Source: RGIG4790 sp964437615 (lineage in GTDB: Bacteria > Bacillota > Clostridia > Christensenellales > UBA1242). Taken from it: a DNA stretch of 13,845 nt. Positions 7,283 through 13,845 of this stretch are shown in pieces. The stretch is taken from the NCBI GenBank assembly GCA_964437615.1, contig CAYTHL010000030.1, positions 1 to 13,845 on the forward strand, given 5' to 3'. The notes beneath the pieces are model-generated. The model made no database searches and had not been told where the DNA came from. It saw nothing but the letters and a program-made list of their open reading frames with translations. Both the position numbers and the translations under genes were made by a program. Numbering within the stretch: the first letter of the stretch is position 1; each line of letters begins with the position of its first letter.

Positions 7283-7737
7283 AAATTTGATAAAATTTAA
7301 AACAATTTGTCAACTTAACTGTTTTTTTGACTAAATATTTTTTTGGTTATTGCCATAATTTATTAAAAAATTTATTTAAACCGCATAAAAATTAAAGAAA
7401 AAATGCAAAAATGGGTCAAAAATGAATTGAAATACACAAAATATATCCCAAAAAATGCAAAAAGTGGTGTATAAAATGCAAATGCAAATATAAAATTGCG
7501 TTTAAATACGCAAAATTATACAAAAACTAGTTGAAAAAATAATTATTTGTGCGTTATTTTTTTAATTTTTATGCACAATTTTTTGTTTTTGGCAAAAATA
7601 AAAAATTTTGACAAATTTTGTATAATTAAAACCGCCAAGATTACGGCAAAATCTGCCAAAAATAAAGGGTTAAATTAGCCGCAATTTTGCCTACTTATAT
7701 TTTAATTATATATTTGTTAATTTTTTTGTTAAATTGT
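7283..7737. other. A/T-rich intergenic gap with weak hairpins, no gene
   Basis: No credible reading frame is present; the longest small frames lack ribosome binding sites. Three structures stand out. TTGCGT/ACGCAA (7496-7501 with 7508-7513) is a short palindrome that could be an operator. TTGTGC/GCACAA (7547-7552 with 7573-7578) has a long loop and is followed by T-rich sequence, so it could be a weak terminator of the membrane-protein gene. GGCAAAAT/ATTTTGCC (7645-7652 with 7684-7691) encloses a 31-base region just downstream of a lone TATAAT at 7621-7626. The stretch 7381-7500 is full of TGCAAAA and TGCAAAT words. None of these matches a riboswitch class I can recognise. Confidence 0.5.
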
Positions 7738-7767
7738 TTGGAGAAAAGTTTGTTTATTTGGTATACT
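7738..7767 (+). promoter_or_regulatory. Extended -10 promoter candidate for the giant surface gene
   Basis: TGG-TATACT at 7759-7767 is a good extended -10 element. TTGGAG at 7738-7743 is a partial -35 box with an 18-base spacer. Transcription would start near 7774, giving a leader of about 50 bases that contains a small GTTG/CAAC stem before the ribosome binding site. Confidence 0.5.
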
Positions 7768-7810
7768 AAACCTATACAATCGTTGTGTGCAACAAGGCTA
7801 AGGAAAACTT

Positions 7811-7818
7811 AAGGAGAT
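7811..7818 (+). promoter_or_regulatory. Strong ribosome binding site of the giant surface gene
   Basis: AAGGAGAT at 7811-7818 is followed by seven bases and the ATG at 7826. This is near-optimal and fixes the start of the long reading frame, which would otherwise have no stop in the window to mark it out. Confidence 0.85.
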
Positions 7819-7825
7819 ATTCCAA

Positions 7826-10800
7826 ATGGCAAAACTAAAAGCTTGGGTTAAAAATTTAATTATCAGTTTAGTGCTGGTTATTAGTATAGTGGGCGTTGGT
7901 GTTGGGCTGTATTTTGTTTTTTTACAAGACGAGAATCCAAACCCTAGTGTTTTTGAATTAACCGAAAGCCAAAAGCAGTTTGTGGCAAAATTAAACAGCA
8001 ATCAGTTGGATGTTGAATTTGGGCAATATGACAATTTTGTTTATGCTGATGACTATACCTCGTCTGGGTTTGGCACAAAAACAGGTAGCGTGGCTGACGA
8101 CATAGATAACATTGTTGGCGTGTATGGAAATTATTACCTAATAACTGGCAGTAGCGGAAGGGAAATATTCTTTTTGTTTAGCGAAGTAGATACCACAGAT
8201 TTAACCACTAGTGATGATGCTCAAGAAGATGGGCAAGATGCAGCCGAGGTGGCAGAAGATGTAAACACCACAGAAGCCGATGCAAATGTTTCTGGCAAAA
8301 GTGCTGTGCTAACTATGGTTAATTTTAGTAGCGTTACAGAGCAGGTTGGTTCAGATTACACTAAGGTGCTAACACTTACCGATGATGACGGCAATACTAG
8401 CTATGCAATTAGTGGCACAACTGCCATTTTGGAATATTCTGACAATACTGGTGACGAAACCTCGTCTAAATACTTGGTTGTAAACCTAGCAGGTGTGGAT
8501 GATGTGACTGCCAAGATAACTATAGACAGCACAGAGTTTATGTATGCCGAAAGTTTAACAAATGTAACTACAGCCGAGGCTGCAAATTTTGGCATTAACC
8601 AACAAGTGGCGGGCGAGCAAGCAACAGCATATCAAATTATGGGCTACCAAAATGGCGTGCTGGTTGTAAGCTATGCGTGGGATTACTCGGATGAAGAAAT
8701 TAATAGCATAGAAGATGCTAAAACATATAAGCTTACATATGTGGTTTACGATGCTGCCTTGGGCACAAAAATTGCCGTGTATGATAGTAACCAGCCTAAC
8801 AGCGAGGATACAGAGGCGCAAGATAATGAACAGTCTGATAGTGGGGACACCGAGGCGCAAGATTATGAATTGTTGTTGGATTTTGAACTTGGCGAAGAAT
8901 ATTGTACTTTTATAACCACCAAAGCAACCTATGTTTACACTTATAGCGAATATCAGGTTGCTGCCGGCACCACCAGTGACGCCGGCAGCTCTGCCGCACT
9001 CTCGTCCGCCAACTCCGGCGGCGACCTCGGCGCGGCAGATTCCGGGTCCGAGCTACAAGGGGCTGACGGAGAAAGCGCGGCTGAAAATACAACTGCAAGC
9101 GAGGCAAGCAGCCAAAGCGCGGCTGAAAACACAACTGCAAGCGAGGCAAGCAGCCAAAGCGCGGCAGATTCTGGGTCCGAGCTACAAGTGGCTGACGGAG
9201 AAAGCGCGGCTGAAAATACAACTGCAAGCGGGGCAAGCGGCCAAAGTGCGGCTGAAAATACAACTGCAAGCGAGGCAAGCAGCCAAAGCGCGGCAGATTC
9301 TGGGTCCGAGCCACAAGGGGCTGACGGAGAAAGTGCGGCTGAAAACACAACTGCAAGCGAGGCAAGCAGCCAAAGCGCGGCTGAAAACACAACTGCAAGC
9401 GAGGCAGGTAGCCAAAGTGCGGCTGAAAACACAACTGCAAGCGAGGCAGGTAGCCAAAGCGCGGCTGAAAACACAACTGCAAGCGGGGCAAGCGGAGAGG
9501 TGTCTGCGACGAGCCCCGCAGACACCGACGCCGACGCATCCGCACCGGCGTCCGACTCGTCCAACTTGCAACTAATGTTAACGCTAGACACCGACGCCGA
9601 CGCATCCGCACCGGCGTCCGGCTGGCAACTAATGCTGACGCTAGAAAACGATTTTACCTTTGAATATGCTAGCCAATATGGCCTTATTGGCGCCCTTTAT
9701 GATATAACCATAAACAAATTTTATAGTGTGCAAGTGCTGCCCAATGGCTACTTGCTAATTGCCGAAAATACGGCTTACATATCTCCATATGATACCCTAG
9801 AAGAAGGCGAGGAGATAACAGATACCATATATGCCCAAGCCTTTGCATATTTTTATAGTTTTAGCTATGTTGGTAATACAGATATTACTGGATATGACCA
9901 AGAAGTAGGGATTAATTACCAGCTGTATAATGTGCAAGACGGCACTAGTGTTAACGCAAACGAGGCTCTTGGCTTAGGAAATGGCAAAATAACGGTGGTA
10001 GAAAGCTCTTTAGAGGGCTATATTCAGTTGTACATTAAACAGCAATATTATACTGGATACAAAACTAACCCATATATGTATAAAGGGGACACCACTGCCT
10101 ATTATACCTACAATTTTGAACAGATTTTAAGCTATGATGCCAACTATTATGGTGATGCCGTGTATTATAGCCTAAACGAAGACAAACTTGTAACTTACTC
10201 TGGCAGTTCTTCTAGGCTGGCAAAACTGTCGTCGTCAAATTTTAGTACTGAACTGCTGGCTTATGTAATATATTCCAAAAATGTTTACGCTAACTACATA
10301 ATTATCCAAGATGACGGCACCTACAACTATTATTACTTGTACAATATTGCAACCGAAACCACCAAAAATATTTCCTTTACATACTTTAGTACCCAAATAA
10401 GCAATGGTCAAGTTGTTGGCTATGTAAGCGGCGATGGTTTTTATTTGGTAGACCTAGACCGTGGCGGAGAAAGTAAATTAAACTTGTATGTTGGCACTAC
10501 CGAGGACCAACTTAAAAGCCTAAATATTATGGCAGCAACTCCGGGCTACTATATTACTGGCACCGAGGGAGATTTAACCTTTAACACAACTAGCCCAAAT
10601 TTTGCAAATTATACCCATGTAACCTCTTGGGATTACAAGTTTTTTGGCGACTATTTGTACACCTTTTTAACCTATACTGCCCAAGATGGCACAACCAAAA
10701 GTACTGTGCTAGTTACCACTTGCATGGGAGAAGTGGGCACTTACACCGCCGAAGATTACGAGTACTATTTTGCAATTAATAGCAGCGCAGAAGACGCCGA

Positions 10801-13800
10801 GGCCGAAGCTGAAGACGCGTCTACCACAACCACAAGTTATTCGGCTGCAACTACAGCTTATTCCACAACATCTGCCACTAGCTCTGCGGCATACTACCTT
10901 AATGGCATACCTATGTACATAAGCGCCACCTCAACCACCAGCGCCAAAACTCACAAGGCTAATGTTACGGAGAGTACATCAGATGAATATCATAAAGAAT
11001 GTTATGAAACTACAATGAAAGATAACAATACTGGTGACTCACAAACATTAACCTTTACAGCCACACAAGATACTAACACTACAGTACCAACTTATTCCTT
11101 AAATTTATCGGGAATCGATTGTAACTCAGAAAGCCATAATTATAATAATTACAGTAATGAGCGTTTACCTACAATATTTGCAGAATATTCAGATAATATT
11201 ACATCTGGTATGGGCGCGGGTATTACTCATTTTAGTTCATTGTCTTCGTTATATACGGCTTATACTGTTACAACTGGAGGAACTGAATATAGTTTATTTC
11301 CTGTAAGGTTTGTAAAGTCTGGCAATGGCTATTATTTTTCAAGCTCTCAATTTACAACAGTTACTAACGCAGTTGAGATAGTTAATGATAGTCCAGTTTT
11401 ATCTGGATCGATATCTGGTAATTACGCATTAAAATTTAAGGAGTGCACTGTATATTACATTACAGATGCGTTTTATGCCTTTTTCATAGAGGTTGCACTA
11501 GTAGCAAAATCTAGCCTCTCAACAGAGTTGGTCACACTTTCTATGGTTGCTATATCGGCTTCGTTCGATAGCGCTGCTAGCATACAAATTAATGCTCAAT
11601 GTTATGGGCACGATGTTACATGCTTGTTTCCAACTGTTGCCGGAGAAAGAGTATATAACAATGTAGGAAGGAATGTAGTGTATGATGCATCAGTAAATAG
11701 AAATAGTGTATATACTTTTGGATCAACTGACTATAGCCCAGTAATAAGCTGGACTAAATATACAGATGGTTCAGCAAATTTGTCTAATTCTAGATATGCT
11801 ACTCAACTTATGATTAGTCCATCTGCTCTTGGAGATATGACAGCAAGTTTGCTTAATGATGGTGCATTAACTATTGGAAGTAATAGTTATACTATTAAGT
11901 CTATATTTGTAAACCAACGTGTTTTTAACTCTATTGGCACGGTTAATATAACTGTACGTCCTTGTTATTATGGGAATATGGTAGAAGGTTATTACGATGC
12001 AGATGGGCTAATTCAAATAACAGGAGAAAAAAATGATACTGTACAAATTAAAAAAGGTGATTCATTTGCGATAGGTTCTAATTTAGAAATACAATATCTA
12101 TCGAAATCAGATGCTGGTTACTACAACTTTCTTGTTCGTTTAGGCGGTGATGAATTAACTGATTTAAATAATAATAAATATGATTATGGCGCCATTCTTA
12201 AGGATTCTAAATATTACTATTCTGGAAGATCACAATCAATAAATGACCTTAAATCGGGGGAGAAAAGCATTACTGCTGAATGGGGTAATAATTCTACTTA
12301 TTACCTTATGTACATACCTAGTACATACATATTTTTTGTGACTAAAAATTTATACACAGTTAAAATGTTAGGGATTGTTTTAACCTATTCTATTAGTGCA
12401 GATGGGTTATTGAAAAGTGATGGTGATACCTATTCTGTAACTACAACTATGGATATGTATGTTGCAAAAAAGACCGACACGGGAGCAACTATATTAAAGA
12501 ATGAAAAACTATTGTACTTTTATGGCTATGTGGACGGCACTACTGGTAGTGTGGAAAACGGATTTTATTCTTCGGTAAAGTCTGATAGCAACCCGTATGG
12601 GGGGGACTTTATTGGTCAAAAACGCACTAGCCTTATGCAGTATGCAGAGCCAACTTTTGGATATCATGTGACCGATTTATGGACAAAGTCTGATACAGAA
12701 TACTATTATTATTATATTAATGGTGAAACTATTTCTGTTTATGAAAAACATTATGTTGGAGAAACAACTAGTAATATTCATTATGGATATTGTTATACGA
12801 ATTATGATGATAATTTTATCCATACTAATGACCCAGAGCGTACTACTATTGATTATATTTATAGATATAGTTCTGGGGGTATTACATATGAATATGATGT
12901 ATTGGGCCCGTATCAAAGTGGAAACACTATCACTTACGATATTAATTATTACAAAGACGGAGCGGATGTTACGGGAACCCCATTTACCATTGCCAAGCTT
13001 GAAAGTTGGGTAAAGGCCGGAAATTATACAGCTGCCAACGATGCAATAGAAGAGTTTTATGACACCGAGTCGGGAATTATTGTAGATAGCGACACTATAA
13101 CTTATGGCAGTAATCTATCTTTGTCATTGCCTTCTAGTAACTTGCCTGTAGGCTATGTTCTTGCTGGCTATTATATAACTGGTATGCTAGACCCTGATGG
13201 AAATGCAACTGCAGCTTATGTGGAAGGCAGTAGCATTAATGATGTTTGTAGCATTAGTGGTGTTTGGGATTATTCAACATCTAAAAATAAAGCTGCTGAA
13301 ACAAACCCAACTTGGTTTGGTGCCCTTGGCGACGCTGAAAGATATCCCGAAACCGGAGAACAAAAAACTAAGGTGCAGATTTATGCTGTGTATTCTCAAG
13401 AGGAGTACCAAGTTAAGTACCAGATAGATAAAGCTGATTTGACGAAACTATTTGGCGCAAATATAGAAAACTACACTTTGTATTATTACCATGAGACAAT
13501 TAGTCTTGAACCTAAATATTTAGGCCCTGTTTTGGTGGGAATGGATTATGTAATTGATGGTGCTTGGGAAGAAATACAGCTTAATGAAGACCTTTCTATT
13601 TTAGATGCAATTGGATATGTAAAAAACTTTACATTCGGTAAAACAACTACCGAATACAAAATTACTAGTGATGTCTACTATGGGCAGACTATTAGGCTGC
13701 CGGTTATGTATATATCTGATGGCGTAAATATGTACTATCTGCAACTGTATGATTCTTATGAAGGTGCTAATTTGGCGGTTAATTTGTCTACTTATAACGC

Positions 13801-13845
13801 AACTAATAGAGAAATTGAATTGGAGGTGGGGGGCACCAACACCAA
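7826..13845 (+). CDS. Giant membrane-anchored surface protein with repeat array (3'-partial)
   Basis: I read this frame codon by codon from ATG 7826 to the window end. It has no stop, giving at least 2006 residues. Residues 1-10 carry Lys3, Lys5 and Lys9; residues 11-33 are a single hydrophobic segment without a lipobox or clear cleavage site, so a signal anchor or uncleaved signal peptide is likely. The rest is exported by inference. Residues about 35-400 and 610-990 are Tyr/Asn/Thr/Asp-rich beta-type sequence. Residues 402-558 are a low-complexity Ala/Ser/Glu/Thr repeat array, followed by a duplicated Asp/Ala segment (566-606). A second Ala/Glu/Ser/Thr-rich stretch is near 985-1030. Near 1770-1860, a Gly-Tyr-Val-Leu-Ala-Gly-Tyr-Tyr core and a Tyr-Ala-Val-Tyr strand recall InlB-B repeats, as in the surface gene at the window start. 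There is no enzyme motif. Codon use changes by blocks. It is probably an adhesin or surface-layer-like protein; its ligand is unknown. Confidence 0.85.
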   Translation, partial: MAKLKAWVKNLIISLVLVISIVGVGVGLYFVFLQDENPNPSVFELTESQKQFVAKLNSNQLDVEFGQYDNFVYADDYTSSGFGTKTGSVADDIDNIVGVYGNYYLITGSSGREIFFLFSEVDTTDLTTSDDAQEDGQDAAEVAEDVNTTEADANVSGKSAVLTMVNFSSVTEQVGSDYTKVLTLTDDDGNTSYAISGTTAILEYSDNTGDETSSKYLVVNLAGVDDVTAKITIDSTEFMYAESLTNVTTAEAANFGINQQVAGEQATAYQIMGYQNGVLVVSYAWDYSDEEINSIEDAKTYKLTYVVYDAALGTKIAVYDSNQPNSEDTEAQDNEQSDSGDTEAQDYELLLDFELGEEYCTFITTKATYVYTYSEYQVAAGTTSDAGSSAALSSANSGGDLGAADSGSELQGADGESAAENTTASEASSQSAAENTTASEASSQSAADSGSELQVADGESAAENTTASGASGQSAAENTTASEASSQSAADSGSEPQGADGESAAENTTASEASSQSAAENTTASEAGSQSAAENTTASEAGSQSAAENTTASGASGEVSATSPADTDADASAPASDSSNLQLMLTLDTDADASAPASGWQLMLTLENDFTFEYASQYGLIGALYDITINKFYSVQVLPNGYLLIAENTAYISPYDTLEEGEEITDTIYAQAFAYFYSFSYVGNTDITGYDQEVGINYQLYNVQDGTSVNANEALGLGNGKITVVESSLEGYIQLYIKQQYYTGYKTNPYMYKGDTTAYYTYNFEQILSYDANYYGDAVYYSLNEDKLVTYSGSSSRLAKLSSSNFSTELLAYVIYSKNVYANYIIIQDDGTYNYYYLYNIATETTKNISFTYFSTQISNGQVVGYVSGDGFYLVDLDRGGESKLNLYVGTTEDQLKSLNIMAATPGYYITGTEGDLTFNTTSPNFANYTHVTSWDYKFFGDYLYTFLTYTAQDGTTKSTVLVTTCMGEVGTYTAEDYEYYFAINSSAEDAEAEAEDASTTTTSYSAATTAYSTTSATSSAAYYLNGIPMYISATSTTSAKTHKANVTESTSDEYHKECYETTMKDNNTGDSQTLTFTATQDTNTTVPTYSLNLSGIDCNSESHNYNNYSNERLPTIFAEYSDNITSGMGAGITHFSSLSSLYTAYTVTTGGTEYSLFPVRFVKSGNGYYFSSSQFTTVTNAVEIVNDSPVLSGSISGNYALKFKECTVYYITDAFYAFFIEVALVAKSSLSTELVTLSMVAISASFDSAASIQINAQCYGHDVTCLFPTVAGERVYNNVGRNVVYDASVNRNSVYTFGSTDYSPVISWTKYTDGSANLSNSRYATQLMISPSALGDMTASLLNDGALTIGSNSYTIKSIFVNQRVFNSIGTVNITVRPCYYGNMVEGYYDADGLIQITGEKNDTVQIKKGDSFAIGSNLEIQYLSKSDAGYYNFLVRLGGDELTDLNNNKYDYGAILKDSKYYYSGRSQSINDLKSGEKSITAEWGNNSTYYLMYIPSTYIFFVTKNLYTVKMLGIVLTYSISADGLLKSDGDTYSVTTTMDMYVAKKTDTGATILKNEKLLYFYGYVDGTTGSVENGFYSSVKSDSNPYGGDFIGQKRTSLMQYAEPTFGYHVTDLWTKSDTEYYYYYINGETISVYEKHYVGETTSNIHYGYCYTNYDDNFIHTNDPERTTIDYIYRYSSGGITYEYDVLGPYQSGNTITYDINYYKDGADVTGTPFTIAKLESWVKAGNYTAANDAIEEFYDTESGIIVDSDTITYGSNLSLSLPSSNLPVGYVLAGYYITGMLDPDGNATAAYVEGSSINDVCSISGVWDYSTSKNKAAETNPTWFGALGDAERYPETGEQKTKVQIYAVYSQEEYQVKYQIDKADLTKLFGANIENYTLYYYHETISLEPKYLGPVLVGMDYVIDGAWEEIQLNEDLSILDAIGYVKNFTFGKTTTEYKITSDVYYGQTIRLPVMYISDGVNMYYLQLYDSYEGANLAVNLSTYNATNREIELEVGGTNT
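8960..8989. repeat. Perfect GC-rich inverted repeat at the left border of the repeat array
   Basis: GCTGCCGGC at 8960-8968 pairs perfectly with GCCGGCAGC at 8981-8989 around a 12-base loop. It lies inside the giant gene, in frame, where the A/T-rich coding style turns GC-rich. Two more short stems follow: CCGCC/GGCGG (9006-9010 with 9017-9021) and CTCGG/CCGAG (9026-9030 with 9048-9052). Confidence 0.75.
9029..9499 (+). repeat. Nested in-frame repeat array: 42-base units with 45-base interleaved units
   Basis: Eight copies of a 42-base unit encode SAAENTTASEASSQ with small changes. They begin at 9074, 9116, 9203, 9245, 9332, 9374, 9416 and 9458. Three copies of a 45-base unit encode (G/S)AADSGSE(L/P)Q(G/V)ADGE and begin at 9029, 9158 and 9287. 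The order is 45-42-42, 45-42-42, 45-42-42-42-42, so the 129-base compound unit was itself duplicated. Copies differ by a few substitutions (Glu/Gly, Ser/Gly, aat/aac, agc/agt). All periods are multiples of three, so copy-number change keeps the frame. The encoded stretch is acidic, Ala/Ser/Thr-rich and probably an extended stalk. Confidence 0.92.
9500..9525. repeat. Perfect GC-rich inverted repeat at the right border of the repeat array
   Basis: GTGTCTGCG at 9500-9508 pairs perfectly with CGCAGACAC at 9517-9525 around an eight-base loop. It begins exactly at the codon after the last 42-base unit. Together with the inverted repeat at 8960-8989, it brackets the array. Confidence 0.75.
9521..9643 (+). 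repeat. Tandem duplication of a GC-rich Asp/Ala segment
   Basis: Unit 1 (9521-9586, 22 codons) and unit 2 (9587-9643, 19 codons) both begin DTDADASAPAS and end LQLMLTL or WQLMLTL. The first 34 bases are identical between the two. Each unit contains the inverted repeat GACGCCG/CGGCGTC (9527-9533 with 9546-9552, and 9593-9599 with 9612-9618). The unit ends differ by a three-codon insertion or deletion. After 9643 the sequence returns to the ordinary A/T-rich style. Confidence 0.85.

Noticed and set aside
7608..7626. TTGACA at 7608 paired with TATAAT at 7621 as a promoter
   Set aside because: The spacer is only seven bases, and neither box has a proper partner at 16-18 bases.
7640..7691. Known riboswitch (c-di-GMP, preQ1, fluoride)
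   Set aside because: I could not match any conserved core of these classes; only a simple inverted repeat is visible.
9029..9499. CRISPR-like array
   Set aside because: The units are contiguous coding repeats with multiples-of-three periods and no unique spacers; no cas genes are present.
8910..9611. Long minus-strand frames (233, 212 and 129 codons) and a second + strand frame of 214 codons over the repeat array
   Set aside because: All are periodic translations of the 42/45-base units, lack ribosome binding sites and lie inside the verified giant frame.
12677..13427. Short frames on both strands in the last kilobase
   Set aside because: They overlap the continuous giant frame, have skewed Ile/Met/Leu-rich composition typical of A/T-rich shadows, and lack start signals.

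Overview
The window looks like the chromosome of a low-GC Gram-positive bacterium (Bacillota, probably an uncultured Clostridia-like lineage). I base this on the dnaG-rpoD-trmK gene order, an A/T-rich Lys/Asn-rich coding style, strong AAGGAG ribosome binding sites, and large surface proteins with InlB/Listeria-Bacteroides-type repeats. TGA is used as a stop (dnaG), so the ordinary bacterial code applies. The exact taxon cannot be fixed from the sequence alone. All genes are on the + strand, and I see no rRNA, tRNA, CRISPR array or transposase.

Region 1 (1-1185) is the 3' end of a large surface-protein gene. It holds three degenerate InlB-B-like repeat units and stops at 920. A further piece of the same kind of coding sequence follows in another frame up to about 1138, which suggests a frameshifted or recombined end, and then a clear rho-independent terminator. 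Region 2 (1198-1479) is a spacer with two related GC-rich hairpin units.

Region 3 (1480-6000) is a compact housekeeping operon. It contains DNA primase (dnaG), the primary sigma factor (rpoD/sigA), tRNA(adenine-N1)-methyltransferase (trmK) and a coiled-coil/C4 zinc-ribbon protein. Every junction overlaps (4 nt, 1 nt, 20 nt), and a perfect-looking intrinsic terminator closes the operon. These genes couple replication priming, housekeeping transcription and tRNA modification. The nif3-family gene often found after trmK is absent. Region 4 (6149-7282) is a single gene for a YkvI-like multi-pass membrane protein, probably transcribed on its own.

Region 5 (7283-7825) is an A/T-rich spacer ending in a plausible extended -10 promoter and a strong ribosome binding site. 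Region 6 (7826-13845) is one uninterrupted reading frame of at least 2006 codons that runs off the window. It encodes a giant, membrane-anchored, secreted protein. I read this frame codon by codon and found no stop. It has an N-terminal signal anchor, Tyr/Asn/Thr-rich beta-type segments, and a strikingly GC-rich Ala/Ser/Glu/Thr repeat array (eight 14-residue units interleaved with three 15-residue units). That array is bordered by perfect GC-rich inverted repeats. The rest of the protein changes codon usage in blocks, and near the end of the window there is an InlB-B-like segment.

The most interesting part is this giant protein: its nested in-frame repeats, the palindromes at the array borders and its mosaic composition. 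A second surface-protein gene with a similar mosaic and a broken 3' end lies on the other side of the core operon.
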